NCBI RefSeq assembly: GCF_900101895.1
Contig: NZ_FMVF01000013.1
Location: forward strand, 1-64,000
Direction of reading: 5' to 3'
DNA length: 64,000 bases
Origin: Flavobacterium caeni
GTDB taxonomy: Bacteria > Bacteroidota > Bacteroidia > Flavobacteriales > Flavobacteriaceae
The translations under genes and the position numbers were made by a program. This document shows positions 6,666 to 16,466 of this stretch, in pieces (the stretch's first letter is position 1; each line of letters starts with the position of its first letter). The notes beneath the pieces were generated by a model. The model saw only the letters and a program-made list of their open reading frames with translations. It was not told where the DNA came from and searched no databases.

Positions 6666-8000
6666 TTGGGAAAATTTCTCTTGGTGTTCCCGATTTTCGA
6701 TTTAACGTTGCGTCTCAACGGCTTCCCCATCGGGCAGGCCAGGCAAAAATTGGATTCGATTTTGGCCGTAAACGACCGCGACTACGAAACGTTCCTCGAA
6801 GAAAAAAAGCGTGAACTCGCCCACTTTCACCTCAAACACAATCCTTTTTACCAGGCGCTTGTCGGGAAAGATGCTTTCGAAAATTGGGAAGATTTGCCCA
6901 TCATGCGCAAGATCGATTTCCAACGACCGCTCGCCGAAAGGCTTTCAAACGGCTATTCCGAAAAAAAGGTGTTCGTCAACAAGACGTCGGGGTCAAGCGG
7001 CGATCCGATGGTTTTTGCCAAGGACAAACCGTGCCATGCGCTCATTTGGGCCAACATCATGCGTAGGTTTGGCTGGTATGGCGTTGATTTCAACCGTTCG
7101 CTGCAGGCGCGCTTTTACGGACAGTCGATGGATTGGTTCGCGCGGCTGGTACTGCGTTTGAAGGATTTTTTAAGCCACCGCTACCGGTTCTCGATTTTTG
7201 ATTTTTCGGATGCGGGCATCGAGAAAATCCTGCACAAATTCCGTTCGACCCAATTCGACTACATCAACGGCTACACCAGCTCGATCGTGCAGGTCGCGCA
7301 CTACCTGAAGCGAAAAAACCTCGTGCTCAAGGATCTTTGTCCGAGTTTGCGTGTGTGTATCGTGACTTCTGAAATGCTTTTTGACGACGACCGCATCTTG
7401 CTCGAGCAATACCTTGGCGTGCCCGTGGTCAACGAATACGGCGCCTCTGAGGTAGATGTGATTGCGATCGAAAATCCCGATGGCCGCTGGCTTGTCAATG
7501 CCGAAACGTGTTTTGTCGAGATCGTCGACGAAAACGGAAAAGTAGTTCCAAAAGGACAACAGGGTCGCATTCTCGTCACATCGCTGTACAATTTTGCACA
7601 TCCGTTCATTCGTTACGAGGTGGGTGATTACGGGGTACTCGATTTGTCCGGGACAGCAAAACACCCCGTGCTTCAAAAGCTCATCGGACGCACCAACGAT
7701 GTGGCGGTACTGCCGTCGGGCAAAAAACCCGCGGGGATGACATTTTACTCGATCACCAAAAAACTGTTCGGCGACGAAGGCAATGTCAAGGAATTCGTGA
7801 TTACGCAAACACAGCTGGACACGTTCGAAATCGAATATGTGGCCGACCAGGCGCTATCCGAAGCCGAAAAAAACAACATGGAAAAAGTGTTTGGTGATTT
7901 TCTTGAACCCGGACTGCACTACATCTTTATCCGCCGCGACGGATTACAGCGCAGCAAAAGCGGCAAACTTAAGCAGTTCACTTCGCGGGTTTCGTCTTGA
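6666..8000 (+). CDS. PaaK-like adenylate-forming enzyme
   Basis: The protein (up to 444 residues) belongs to the phenylacetate-CoA ligase/coenzyme F390 synthetase-like group of acyl-adenylating enzymes. The phosphate-binding loop reads NKTSGSSGDPMVF (about 112-124), and there are NEYGASEVDVI (about 257-267) and the C-terminal KSGKLKQF Lys region. Such genes often flank capsule or O-antigen loci, where the substrate is unknown. There is no ATG near the 5' end: starts are TTG at 6666 or GTG at 6684, and the second keeps the family-like FPIFDLTLRLNGFPIGQA. A TATTTTTG box at 6661-6668 overlaps the first start, which favours the GTG. The 3' end overlaps the GT2 gene convergently by 23 bases. Confidence 0.85.
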   Translation: MGKFLLVFPIFDLTLRLNGFPIGQARQKLDSILAVNDRDYETFLEEKKRELAHFHLKHNPFYQALVGKDAFENWEDLPIMRKIDFQRPLAERLSNGYSEKKVFVNKTSGSSGDPMVFAKDKPCHALIWANIMRRFGWYGVDFNRSLQARFYGQSMDWFARLVLRLKDFLSHRYRFSIFDFSDAGIEKILHKFRSTQFDYINGYTSSIVQVAHYLKRKNLVLKDLCPSLRVCIVTSEMLFDDDRILLEQYLGVPVVNEYGASEVDVIAIENPDGRWLVNAETCFVEIVDENGKVVPKGQQGRILVTSLYNFAHPFIRYEVGDYGVLDLSGTAKHPVLQKLIGRTNDVAVLPSGKKPAGMTFYSITKKLFGDEGNVKEFVITQTQLDTFEIEYVADQALSEAEKNNMEKVFGDFLEPGLHYIFIRRDGLQRSKSGKLKQFTSRVSS

Positions 8001-8757
8001 CGTAAAATGGCTTGACGAGAAGCTGGACAAACAAAAAGACCGCCATACAAAGCAACGACGCAAAAACACCCAAGCCGTGAAAATGACGGTAAACCGCGAA
8101 ATTGTGTTCGAGCAGACCTATCTTATTGGAGGACACCGAATTTTGCCTGACGCGGTACAACGCCAGTGGCTCGGGCACCGGATTGGCCTTTTTGATCTTC
8201 TTGAGTACCGTGAGCCAAACCATCCAATCTTGTCGTTTGCGCAGTCCAGATATCGGAATGCGGCCAAAGAATTCGGCATCGTAGATTCCGGTAAGGTTGC
8301 CGACGAAATTACAGAAAAAAAGCTGGTAATAATGTAGCGTTAGGGGCGCTCCGATTCGTTTATCGATTGGGTTTCCCGACTCGTCTATGCAGTCGTAAAA
8401 AGAAAATGTAAACGGTTGACCACTGGCTTGCATAAAGCCGATTTGCTTCTCGAGCTTGTCGGGTAGCCACAAATCGTCGGAATCGAGAAAGGCAATGTAG
8501 CGTCCGCCCGACATTTCGACGGCTTGGTTGCGCGCCACGCCCGGGCCCGAATTCTTGGCCAATTGATGGAACGAAATGCGTCCATCGGTCTCGGCAATTG
8601 ATTGGACAATAGACGGGGTTTGGTCGGTAGAACAATCATCGACGATGATCAGTTCCCAATTCGTATGGGTTTGCGCCTGCACCGAAGCGATGGTTTGCCT
8701 GATAAAAGCTTCGGAATTGTACGTGGGCGTTATGATCGATACCAACGGCGCGTCCAT
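7978..8757 (-). CDS. Glycosyltransferase family 2
   Basis: This 259-residue protein is a GT-A fold glycosyltransferase. The start VSIITPTYNSEAFIRQTIAS, the LIIVDDCSTD motif (37-46) and the metal-binding DSDD (92-95) are the classical GT2 signatures. A hydrophobic stretch near residues 229-253 suggests membrane attachment at the cytosolic face. It likely adds a sugar to the lipid-linked repeat unit. It follows the phosphoglycosyltransferase gene by one base and is the last gene of this operon. Confidence 0.92.
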   Translation of the reverse strand: MDAPLVSIITPTYNSEAFIRQTIASVQAQTHTNWELIIVDDCSTDQTPSIVQSIAETDGRISFHQLAKNSGPGVARNQAVEMSGGRYIAFLDSDDLWLPDKLEKQIGFMQASGQPFTFSFYDCIDESGNPIDKRIGAPLTLHYYQLFFCNFVGNLTGIYDAEFFGRIPISGLRKRQDWMVWLTVLKKIKKANPVPEPLALYRVRQNSVSSNKIGLLEHNFAVYRHFHGLGVFASLLCMAVFLFVQLLVKPFYVKTKPAK

Positions 8758-8758
8758 A

Positions 8759-10102
8759 TCAGTATGCTTTTTCTTCGCCCTGGAAGATGTTGATGACCGT
8801 TTGCGCGATGATTTTCAAATCGAGGATCAGCGACCAGTTTTCGATGTAGAACACGTCGTATTTGATGCGGTTGATCATGTCTTCGTCGGTTTCGATCTCG
8901 CCGCGAAAACCGCGTACCTGCGCCAGCCCTGTGATGCCTGGTTTGACGTAGTGGCGCACCATGTAACGTTTGATTCGGTTGCCGTATGCTTTGTTTTGCG
9001 ACCACAAGTGAGGACGGGGGCCCACAACAGACATGTCGCCAAGTAAGACGTTGAGAAATTGTGGCAATTCGTCGATACTTGTTTTGCGCATAAACTTGCC
9101 TATTCTTGTGACCCGTGGGTCATTTTTGGAGGCTTCTTTTTCGGTAGTTTTGTTAATTTGCATCGATCGATACTTGAAACACATGAATTCGGTTTCGTCA
9201 ATTCCGGGCCGCCCTTGTCTGAAAAAAACAGGGCCTTTGGATTCCATTTTTATCAAGATCGCGAGCAGCGGTGTGAGCCATGAAAGCACAAAAACGATCA
9301 CAAACAATGAAAATAAAATGTCGAACGTGCGTTTGAACATTTTGGTTATCGGCTCGTGAAGCACCGTACGGTTTATAGAAAGTACGGGTACATAACCATA
9401 ATAATCCAACTTGAAATTGTTGTCGAAAATTTCTCTATTTTCCGGCACAAATTTTATCGTTTTTAGATGGTGCTCTGAAAACTCTACAAATTCATTGATT
9501 TTGGTCTTGCTCAAATCGGACAAAGAGACAAATAATTCATCTATGCCTTCGCGCAAAGCGAAGTCGAATGCCGCCGCCATGTCTTCTTTGGTGTCTCCGG
9601 CGCCAAAACGTTTTACCAAACGATAACCGTAGTCCGGGTTTTCGAGCACTTCTGTTAGGTTCTCAATATTGACACCTTTGCCCAATATGATTGCGTGTTT
9701 GATGCTGTCGAAAAGCAACCACCCGAACTTTTTCAACGAATGGTAGATTGCAAACTTGATACTCGAAATGGTAAACAGGCAAACCAATATGTAAATAAAT
9801 ATCGTTTTGGCGTCGGTATCTTCTTCATAAAAACCTGCAAACGAGTAACACAAAATCGTGTATAGAAAAAACTGCTTGACTAGTTTGTTGAGTATTTCTA
9901 TGATTTTGGTATATCTAAAAACCTCATAGAAACTGACATTCAGCGAAATTATCGACCATGAAAGGGTAATGAAAATATGGAAATAGGCCGACACCAAACT
10001 CGTGGACAACACCAAAAATGCAATCGCGTTGATGGCAATTAAATCCAGGATATAGGTGGCCGGTCTAATAAATTTGGAATATCCTTTTTTGGTGCCTTCC
10101 AT
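8759..10102 (-). CDS. Undecaprenyl-phosphate phosphoglycosyltransferase (initiating sugar transferase)
   Basis: The 447-residue protein has four N-terminal membrane segments (residues about 14-125), a Rossmann-like middle region ([20 protein letters not shown]), and a C-terminal bacterial sugar transferase domain of the WbaP/WcaJ type. Domain marks are [46 protein letters not shown] and [12 protein letters not shown]. It should move a sugar-1-phosphate to undecaprenyl phosphate, the first step of repeat-unit assembly at the inner membrane. Its stop and the next ATG share a base with the UXS gene upstream (10102), which implies translational coupling. Confidence 0.95.
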   Translation of the reverse strand: MEGTKKGYSKFIRPATYILDLIAINAIAFLVLSTSLVSAYFHIFITLSWSIISLNVSFYEVFRYTKIIEILNKLVKQFFLYTILCYSFAGFYEEDTDAKTIFIYILVCLFTISSIKFAIYHSLKKFGWLLFDSIKHAIILGKGVNIENLTEVLENPDYGYRLVKRFGAGDTKEDMAAAFDFALREGIDELFVSLSDLSKTKINEFVEFSEHHLKTIKFVPENREIFDNNFKLDYYGYVPVLSINRTVLHEPITKMFKRTFDILFSLFVIVFVLSWLTPLLAILIKMESKGPVFFRQGRPGIDETEFMCFKYRSMQINKTTEKEASKNDPRVTRIGKFMRKTSIDELPQFLNVLLGDMSVVGPRPHLWSQNKAYGNRIKRYMVRHYVKPGITGLAQVRGFRGEIETDEDMINRIKYDVFYIENWSLILDLKIIAQTVINIFQGEEKAY

Positions 10103-11085
10103 TAATAAATAAACTTGGAAAAATCCTTGTGTTCTTCCTTAATCAATTCTTCGGGGGACAACGACTTAAAATAATCGTATGTAATCTTCATACCCTCGTG
10201 TCTTGGTACTTTTGCTTCCCATCCGAGTATCGCCTTGGCTTTGGTTGTGTCTGGTTGACGCTGCAATGGGTCGTTCATGGGCAGCGGTTTGTAGATGATT
10301 TTCTGGTCGGTGCCCGTTAGCTTGATGATCTCTTCGGCAAAATCCCGGATGGTGATTTCGTCGGGATTGCCGATGTTCACGGGATATACATAATCTGAAT
10401 GCAGCAAACGGAAAATACCTTCTACTTGGTCGTCTACATAACAAAATGAGCGTGTTTGCGAACCATCACCAAAAACGGTCAAATCCTCGCCGCGCAACGC
10501 CTGACCGATAAAAGCCGGAATCACACGACCGTCGTTGAGTCGCATACGCGGTCCATAGGTGTTAAAAATGCGCACGATACGTGTTTCGACGCCATGGAAC
10601 GTATGGTAAGCCATTGTGATCGATTCCTGGAAACGCTTGGCCTCGTCGTATACGCCGCGCGGCCCAATGGTGTTCACGTTACCGTAATAATCCTCGGTTT
10701 GCGGGTGCACCAACGGATCGCCATATACTTCTGAGGTCGACGCAATAAGGATACGCGCTTTCTTTGCACGCGCCAAGCCCAACAAGTTGTGTGTTCCTAA
10801 CGAACCGACTTTAAGTGTTTGGATTGGAATCCTGAGGTAATCAATAGGGCTCGCCGGGGAGGCAAAATGCAAAATATAGTCGAGCTGTCCGGGAACATGG
10901 ACAAACTTGGTGACATCGTGGTGGTAAAACTCAAAATTGGGGTTGCCAAACAAGTGTTGGATGTTCTTTAGGTCTCCGGTGATGAGGTTGTCCATCCCGA
11001 TAACAAAATAACCCTCTTTAATAAAGCGATCACTCAAATGCGAACCCAAAAAGCCCGCGGCACCCGTAATTAATATTCTTTTCAT
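10102..11085 (-). CDS. UDP-glucuronate decarboxylase (UDP-xylose synthase type)
   Basis: This 327-residue short-chain dehydrogenase/reductase converts UDP-glucuronate to UDP-xylose with bound NAD. Motifs: [12 protein letters not shown] (6-17, NAD loop); [29 protein letters not shown] with the catalytic Tyr and Lys (YxxxK); [16 protein letters not shown]. The GVYDEAKR and TSEVYGDP words separate it from dTDP-glucose dehydratase (RmlB) and UDP-glucose epimerase. The required UDP-glucose dehydrogenase is not in this window. It overlaps the preceding ligase/polymerase gene by four bases. Confidence 0.92.
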   Translation of the reverse strand: MKRILITGAAGFLGSHLSDRFIKEGYFVIGMDNLITGDLKNIQHLFGNPNFEFYHHDVTKFVHVPGQLDYILHFASPASPIDYLRIPIQTLKVGSLGTHNLLGLARAKKARILIASTSEVYGDPLVHPQTEDYYGNVNTIGPRGVYDEAKRFQESITMAYHTFHGVETRIVRIFNTYGPRMRLNDGRVIPAFIGQALRGEDLTVFGDGSQTRSFCYVDDQVEGIFRLLHSDYVYPVNIGNPDEITIRDFAEEIIKLTGTDQKIIYKPLPMNDPLQRQPDTTKAKAILGWEAKVPRHEGMKITYDYFKSLSPEELIKEEHKDFSKFIY

Positions 11086-12365
11086 AGTTGCTTTCTTTGA
11101 CCTTCAATCCCGCTTTTTGTAGTGAAAATACAATAAAGTGTCAGGAAAAAAATAATCCCTCTTTGTCGTGACAAAAAAGAATCGGTCAAAAATAAGATTA
11201 TCATCGTTAGGGAAAAAACAATATACATAAAATCTTTGGTGGTGAATGCCTTTTTTAGGCTGTAGCATATCATTCCCAACAATATAAGCAATCCAAAAAT
11301 TCCAATTTCGGCAAACGTTTGTACGTACTGATTGTGAAAATTGAACTCGCCGTTGCCATAGAATAAATTGTATTGTTTGACTTTTTCCCTGATTCGCTCC
11401 TGAGATGCATCGAACCCAAATCCGGTGAAAAAAATGTCGTGCTCGGTAAGCATCTCGGTAAAAATCCGAATTTGAAATACCCGCAACGCTGTTCCTGGCA
11501 GAAAATTGTTGGACTCAAACTGTTGGTCGTTCCATGCCTGGCTCAAGCTCAAGTTGTATATCATGTGTTCGGCATCGCCTATTTCCATGTTGACCGTATT
11601 GTCTACAAATGCGGTTTCATACTCATGCAGGAATCGTTCTTGTATTTTTGGGATAAACAAAAACGAAAAAATGAAAAACCCGATGGACGTCAGTAAGGTA
11701 AATCGCTTTACACTGGAGGAGGTTTTCGAGCGATAAATGTAGTAACACACAAAGAGTATGACATTGACAATAATGAGAACTTTTGACGATAACAATACGA
11801 TGAACAACGCCAGTACAACTGTACAAGTTTGATCCAGTTTCGACTTTTGTTCCCGGGAAATAAAATAGAACATTCCGAACGAGGCAAAAACCGACATGTA
11901 AATCGCGCTTAAATCCATCGAAACCAAGTCGTGGTAGAAAAAAAAGCGTGTTTCTCCCGTAGCCAGAAAATTGAATACCGCACGCTGGATGTAAAATACG
12001 GCATACAGCATCATACTGAAACTGAAAATCTTGAAAATGCGTTCTACCTGACGATGCTCCAATGGACCAATACCTAAAAACACAAAAGGCATCAAAAAAA
12101 ACAACACTTCTTTTTGCAACCCATCTTTGGTGTCCTCGAAGTTTTCGGTCCAAAGCAGTGAACAAACCATTAAAGCATACAAAAAAATGGGCATCAACAA
12201 GGCGGGATGCCACCTAAAGTGTTTTTTTCTAAAGGACAAAAGCCCAACGACTACGAACAAGATACTCGCTACGCTGCCAAAAGCGAAGTTCAATGGGATG
12301 GTGACAAGCAATGCAGACAACAGATAAACAAAACGGTCTTTTCCGATTATACGCTCAACATCCAA
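11082..12365 (-). CDS. O-antigen ligase/polymerase-like membrane protein (Wzy/WaaL type)
   Basis: The 427-residue protein has ten or more hydrophobic segments and a large loop near residues 240-330 that is hydrophilic, then [14 protein letters not shown] and [24 protein letters not shown]. The H-N-x-(Y/F) plus (L/I)G-(I/V)-x-G pattern is typical of O-antigen ligase/Wzy proteins, where the loop lies in the periplasm. It could polymerise repeat units or ligate polymer to lipid A-core. The start is a TTG at 12365; an in-frame stop lies only 13 codons upstream and the first in-frame ATG is near residue 57. This is one of three polymerase-like genes in the locus. Confidence 0.8.
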   Translation of the reverse strand: MDVERIIGKDRFVYLLSALLVTIPLNFAFGSVASILFVVVGLLSFRKKHFRWHPALLMPIFLYALMVCSLLWTENFEDTKDGLQKEVLFFLMPFVFLGIGPLEHRQVERIFKIFSFSMMLYAVFYIQRAVFNFLATGETRFFFYHDLVSMDLSAIYMSVFASFGMFYFISREQKSKLDQTCTVVLALFIVLLSSKVLIIVNVILFVCYYIYRSKTSSSVKRFTLLTSIGFFIFSFLFIPKIQERFLHEYETAFVDNTVNMEIGDAEHMIYNLSLSQAWNDQQFESNNFLPGTALRVFQIRIFTEMLTEHDIFFTGFGFDASQERIREKVKQYNLFYGNGEFNFHNQYVQTFAEIGIFGLLILLGMICYSLKKAFTTKDFMYIVFSLTMIILFLTDSFLSRQRGIIFFLTLYCIFTTKSGIEGQRKQL

Positions 12366-12545
12366 AACTCTTTCTTTAAAAATGGGGGTTATGAAAAGTC
12401 GTCACGACATACAAAATATCGCTGCAAAATTCGCCGCAATTTAGCTTTTTTTGCTTACTAATGCAAAATATGGCTGCAAACTTGTTTGGTCAATCAGATG
12501 CTTTCCCGTCCCCTATTTCATACCGCCTAAAAAAGATTCTACGGG

Positions 12546-12576
12546 TTGTGAAATGAAAAAAAAAAAACTACTTTTA
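12546..12576 (+). promoter_or_regulatory. Putative promoter of the lipoprotein gene
   Basis: TTG at 12546-12548 and TACTTTTA at 12569-12576 are separated by 20 bases, the usual spacing for the Bacteroidota -33/-7 promoter; the -7 box differs from TANNTTTG at its last base. The lipoprotein ATG follows 25 bases later. Confidence 0.5.
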
Positions 12577-12600
12577 CACCTTAAAACTAAAAATTTAACT

Positions 12601-12996
12601 ATGAAAAATACGTTGATTGTCTTGATGCTTTCGTCAATGGTATTGTGTTCGTGTGGAGACAAAAGCGAGAAAAAAGAAGCTGCGGACGAAGAACCTATGA
12701 CAGCATTGGAAGGGTCGAAAGCGGTGAAAGTCGAATTAGATGATTACGAACGTTATGAGGGTAAAATTGTCGAAGCGTCTACCGGGCAATGGTTTCTTAT
12801 TAAAGAAGGAGCACGTTGGAGAACCAATTCAGTGGCCTCGTCGGACGACTATCTCAAAAAACTTCCGCCAGGACCGGACTATGTGGTAAAAAATGTTCCC
12901 ATTGAAATACTTCAACAGTTTCCTGAAGTGGGCGAAATTTTACCAGGGTGCGTCTTCAAGAAAGACGACAAACCAAACAACGTCCCGGTTCAGTAA
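12601..12996 (+). CDS. Small lipoprotein of unknown function
   Basis: The 131-residue product has a lipoprotein signal peptide with the lipobox L15-C16-S17-C18 (MKNTLIVLMLSSMVLCSCGD), then an acidic linker (EKKEAADEEP) and a small domain with WFLIKEGARWRTN and PPGPDYVVKNVPIEIL. I do not recognise the family. It is encoded alone on the plus strand inside the polysaccharide locus, between two minus-strand operons, and has its own promoter. The frame is open 50 codons upstream, but that stretch overlaps the promoter and lacks a signal peptide start, so 12601 is preferred. Confidence 0.75.
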   Translation: MKNTLIVLMLSSMVLCSCGDKSEKKEAADEEPMTALEGSKAVKVELDDYERYEGKIVEASTGQWFLIKEGARWRTNSVASSDDYLKKLPPGPDYVVKNVPIEILQQFPEVGEILPGCVFKKDDKPNNVPVQ

Positions 12997-13032
12997 CGGC
13001 TGAATTACCGTAAAATATACTCGGTGTGTTTA

Positions 13033-14133
13033 TCAAACATTGTGTTCTTGTAACTTTTGTTCGATAAATTCACCGAGTTCTTTTTTAAAGCGTTCCTCAG
13101 AAAAACGCAGCGCTTCTATGCGCACCGCAGCGGCGTCAAAAGTGGTTTGTTCGAAAACCTCGATAGCTTTCAATAGCGATGACGTGGTTTGTTCCTCAAA
13201 AAAAACGCCTGTTTTCCCTTCGACCACGGTTTCCAAAACCCCACCTTGGCCAAAAGCTATCACAGGTGTTCCGCAAGCTTGGGCTTCGAGCGTAGCTATC
13301 CCGAATCCTTCGACGCCAGACTGAATGAATCCTTTGGCTTTAGAAATGTATTGACGGAGTTCTTTGGTGTCCAGAAATCCCGTAAAATGAATGTTGGGGG
13401 ACGCCATTTGCTCAAGTTCCTTTCGATGCAGTCCGTCGCCTATGACAACCAGCTTCTTTTTGTTTTGGTTGAAAGCCTCGACCACTATGTCGAACTTCTT
13501 TACCGTTACAATACGGCCGACCGTCACATAAAACTCTTCTTTTTGCTCCTGCAAATCGAACTGGGACAAATCTACGGGCGGATAAATGACGTCGGCGTCC
13601 CGGTTGTACCGAAACTTGACCCAATCTCTTACGAAATTAGAGTTTGCCACAATATAATCAGGACGCTGGGCTTGTGCGACATCTATTTTGCGCAAAAACA
13701 GAATCAACGGAGAAAACAACGATTGAAACTTACCAAAAAACAAGGGCGCATCTTCCCAAATATAGTTGAAGTTTCGGGCTTGAAAATAACTGATATGCAA
13801 TTGGTCTGGCGAAGATTTCCGGACTCCTTTTGCTACAGAATGTGACGACGAAACGATTAGCTTGACATCTTTCGGCACCTTGATCCGATCGACAAAAAAA
13901 TGGAAGGTGAAAAAAAAGTACCGAAAAGGTTTTCCAAAATGCCTAACAAATGTTTGGACTATTCGAGGGGTTTTGGTTTGGTAAATCTTAAACAAATGGT
14001 CCCGGTGCATCAAGCAAATAAGCGTATAAGTGATGTCAAATCGACATACCTCTTCGATTGACTTAATAACCCGTTCCGCGCCACCATACGCATCCAACCA
14101 ATCGGCAACAAGTACTTTCTTAATTGATTTCAT
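13033..14133 (-). CDS. Glycosyltransferase family 4
   Basis: This 366-residue GT-B enzyme has the N-terminal DWLDAYGGAERVI acceptor-side motif and the C-terminal GT4 donor site: VTVGRIVTVKKFDIVVEAF (about 217-235), GDGLHRKELEQ, and KGFIQSGVEGFGIATLEAQACGTPVIAFGQGG (about 285-316) with the E-x7-E pattern. It resembles WbaZ-type mannosyltransferases, but the donor cannot be set from sequence alone. It probably extends the lipid-linked unit in the cytosol. Its start overlaps the end of the upstream polymerase-like gene by 14 bases. Confidence 0.92.
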   Translation of the reverse strand: MKSIKKVLVADWLDAYGGAERVIKSIEEVCRFDITYTLICLMHRDHLFKIYQTKTPRIVQTFVRHFGKPFRYFFFTFHFFVDRIKVPKDVKLIVSSSHSVAKGVRKSSPDQLHISYFQARNFNYIWEDAPLFFGKFQSLFSPLILFLRKIDVAQAQRPDYIVANSNFVRDWVKFRYNRDADVIYPPVDLSQFDLQEQKEEFYVTVGRIVTVKKFDIVVEAFNQNKKKLVVIGDGLHRKELEQMASPNIHFTGFLDTKELRQYISKAKGFIQSGVEGFGIATLEAQACGTPVIAFGQGGVLETVVEGKTGVFFEEQTTSSLLKAIEVFEQTTFDAAAVRIEALRFSEERFKKELGEFIEQKLQEHNV

Positions 14134-15430
14134 CCGAAGTTGATTGTTGTTTCAAACCTACAGTCTTTCTGTAATGGGATGCGAAAATTGAAATCCACAG
14201 TCCGCTGTAGGCAATTCCGTCAAAGCGAATCAAGAAATCGTCACTAAGGTTGGAAACCAAAAAAATCATGAAAAAAACAAGAACCAATACATGCCCACTG
14301 CGGCGCCCAAGCCTAAACAGGTTCCAGAAATAAAGCAAAAGTGCCAAAACCCCAACAATACCAAACTTCAAGAAAAAATCAAGAAATTGGTTGTGCACGG
14401 GTAATTTGGCCTGAGAAAGAAAGTACTGTTCTGTATCGTAATAATACTGGAAAAGTCGGTCCTTACTATTATCGGATCCATAGCCAACAATAGGCTTTTT
14501 GGCCCCAAGTTCTAGGGTCGTTTTCCATATGGTGAGCCTGGTAACGAGTGAATTGTATGCCACCGCGCGCGCGTTGTCAATTTCGTCAAGCCGTCCTATC
14601 TTGTCCATATGCGCAAACGACTCCTTGGTGTATTTCTTGATCATGTAGGGATTTTTGTGTACAAAAAAAGCGATGCCGCAGCCCACAACTACCGCCATGA
14701 TAAACCCAAAAAGCGCTGTTTGTTTGAGTCGGTCTTTACGCATCCGGTAGGCCAAAACCAATCCAATACCCACCAGGGCATTAACCAACGCCAATCGGGT
14801 ATTGATGTACAACAAAAAGAAGAACAAGACCACAAAAGTCACTAAAAACAGTATCCCTTGCCCTATTTTACGCGGTGTTTCCATAAAGGCCCTGAGTGCA
14901 AAATAAAAGGTCGAAACTACGGCGAAGGCCACATGCATATTGATCGCCGGGGCATGGTTCGAGAAACTCTTGGCGAAGGTGTAACCCATTTCCCAAATGT
15001 GTATTCCCTGCATATACTTGTTGAATTGTTCCGGAAATACTACAATATAACGCACGAGCATCGCCAACAATACCAACGCAAAACCCACCAAATACTTCTT
15101 GAGAATCCCTTCAAAATCGATATAACGGTAGTTTCCGATAATAAAAACGGGAAGAAATAAAAGCGACAAATACTTCTCTGTTGCCTTGATGCTATTGGCT
15201 ACGGAACTATCATTCCACAAAAACAAAACATGCAATAGGAACGGCGCGCTAACACCCAGTAGAATCCACTTGGCTTCGTTGTTCCAGTCTATTCGTTTGA
15301 ATTGTGACAAGCCATAGACCGAAAATACGATGATAGCAACCGTACACGGAATCCTAAAAACCATTAGCGTGGCTATGGTTAAAAGCAATCCATTAAGAAT
15401 TGTGCTGTGGTTTTTCTCGGATATGGTCAT
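14120..15430 (-). CDS. O-antigen ligase/polymerase-like membrane protein (second)
   Basis: This 436-residue membrane protein has about eleven hydrophobic segments. A hydrophilic segment near residues 255-340 includes RLTIWKTTLELGAKKPIVGYG and LPVHNQFLDFFLKFGIVGVLALLL, with the H-N-Q-(F/Y) and G-(I/V)-x-G words of the WaaL/Wzy family. It could be the true repeat-unit polymerase or the ligase. A TTG at 15442 is also in frame, but the ATG at 15430 is preferred. It overlaps the upstream membrane gene by 38 bases. Confidence 0.82.
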   Translation of the reverse strand: MTISEKNHSTILNGLLLTIATLMVFRIPCTVAIIVFSVYGLSQFKRIDWNNEAKWILLGVSAPFLLHVLFLWNDSSVANSIKATEKYLSLLFLPVFIIGNYRYIDFEGILKKYLVGFALVLLAMLVRYIVVFPEQFNKYMQGIHIWEMGYTFAKSFSNHAPAINMHVAFAVVSTFYFALRAFMETPRKIGQGILFLVTFVVLFFFLLYINTRLALVNALVGIGLVLAYRMRKDRLKQTALFGFIMAVVVGCGIAFFVHKNPYMIKKYTKESFAHMDKIGRLDEIDNARAVAYNSLVTRLTIWKTTLELGAKKPIVGYGSDNSKDRLFQYYYDTEQYFLSQAKLPVHNQFLDFFLKFGIVGVLALLLYFWNLFRLGRRSGHVLVLVFFMIFLVSNLSDDFLIRFDGIAYSGLWISIFASHYRKTVGLKQQSTSDEIN

Positions 15431-16463
15431 AATAGAAGACAAAATAAATCAATGGCAAGAAACCAATCTTGTGACGAACAGCTGTTCCCAAGTCGGGTTC
15501 AAAGACACCCTGAACGATGAAATATGCAAATAAAAACAATATACACCAAAGCTCCAACGCTTTGTTTTCCCTATCCCTTAAACACCTTAGATACCGAACA
15601 ATCAATATGTAAAACATCAGTAATTGCCATAGTGTAAAGGCTACGATCTGTGGCGAAAGTATGTGTCTCGCGCCTTCGACGATCGGCAAATTGACCGACA
15701 CGAATCCGTGCAGAATGCCCACCGCCTCGCCATACCAGACATCTGTTTTTACGGGTGAGACAATCATCGAGTTGACGTTTTTCCCTCGGCGATCGACATT
15801 AACGTGCTCTCGGGAGGTTTGGGATAGGAACTGGCCTTTGAGCACGCCGTGCGCCATCGACAGGAAAAATGAAATAAGGATCCCGTAGAAAAAAACCGCA
15901 AGCACCCTGTTTTTGAATTTGATAAACGAAACCAAATACATGCCTACGGCGATGATGGGAATCAAAATAAAATAAATCCTGAAAAACAGTCCGAACGCGA
16001 CAAACAACACCATCGAGAACACGATCTTAAAATTTCTGTTCCAACGTGTCTGGTAAATAAATGGTGTAATTGCAAGAAATAAAAATGTGATGAACTCCTT
16101 GGACGGCATCGATACAAAAATCGCAAGCATGAAAAACGACAAGTAAATCAGGGCATTCTTGACCGTAAACTTATGGAAATTGGGCGGCAGGCCTAGCTTA
16201 TATAACGTCAGCAACAGTATCGGATACTGGATCAATGCGACAAGCGCAAAATGCATGGTGCTCAAGCCTAACTTTTCATAAAAAGCGATGGTAAACGCAT
16301 AGCTTCCTATCAATTCCTTTCCGTGGAGCGCTTTATCGGTAATGTATTTTGCGTCGTAAAAAAACCGATCAGGAAGCAGCGCAAATGCGCATACCGAGAT
16401 AGCCAGATTCAAGGCGAAGAGCCCCCAAAACAAAAACTTATTTTTTTTGATTCTGACTTTCAT
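15393..16463 (-). CDS. Polymerase-like multi-pass membrane protein, polysaccharide locus
   Basis: This 356-residue protein has about nine hydrophobic segments and a hydrophilic region at about 215-250 (SREHVNVDRRGKNVNSMIV). Notable words are FVSMPSKEFITFLFLAITPF and FEPDLGTAVRHKIGFLPLIYF. I do not place it in a named family; the Ser-Lys-Glu motif after a membrane helix and the Asp-Leu-Gly/Arg-His pattern near the C-terminus recall EpsG/Wzy-like polymerases. By position, between the flippase and the second ligase-like gene, it is a candidate repeat-unit polymerase. The gap to the flippase gene is 3 bases. Confidence 0.65.
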   Translation of the reverse strand: MKVRIKKNKFLFWGLFALNLAISVCAFALLPDRFFYDAKYITDKALHGKELIGSYAFTIAFYEKLGLSTMHFALVALIQYPILLLTLYKLGLPPNFHKFTVKNALIYLSFFMLAIFVSMPSKEFITFLFLAITPFIYQTRWNRNFKIVFSMVLFVAFGLFFRIYFILIPIIAVGMYLVSFIKFKNRVLAVFFYGILISFFLSMAHGVLKGQFLSQTSREHVNVDRRGKNVNSMIVSPVKTDVWYGEAVGILHGFVSVNLPIVEGARHILSPQIVAFTLWQLLMFYILIVRYLRCLRDRENKALELWCILFLFAYFIVQGVFEPDLGTAVRHKIGFLPLIYFVFYYDHIREKPQHNS

Positions 16464-16466
16464 CTT

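Noticed and set aside
10102-11085. This dehydratase-like gene as the missing rmlB
   Set aside because: TSEVYGDP and GVYDEAKR words are those of UDP-glucuronate decarboxylases; RmlB-specific motifs are absent.
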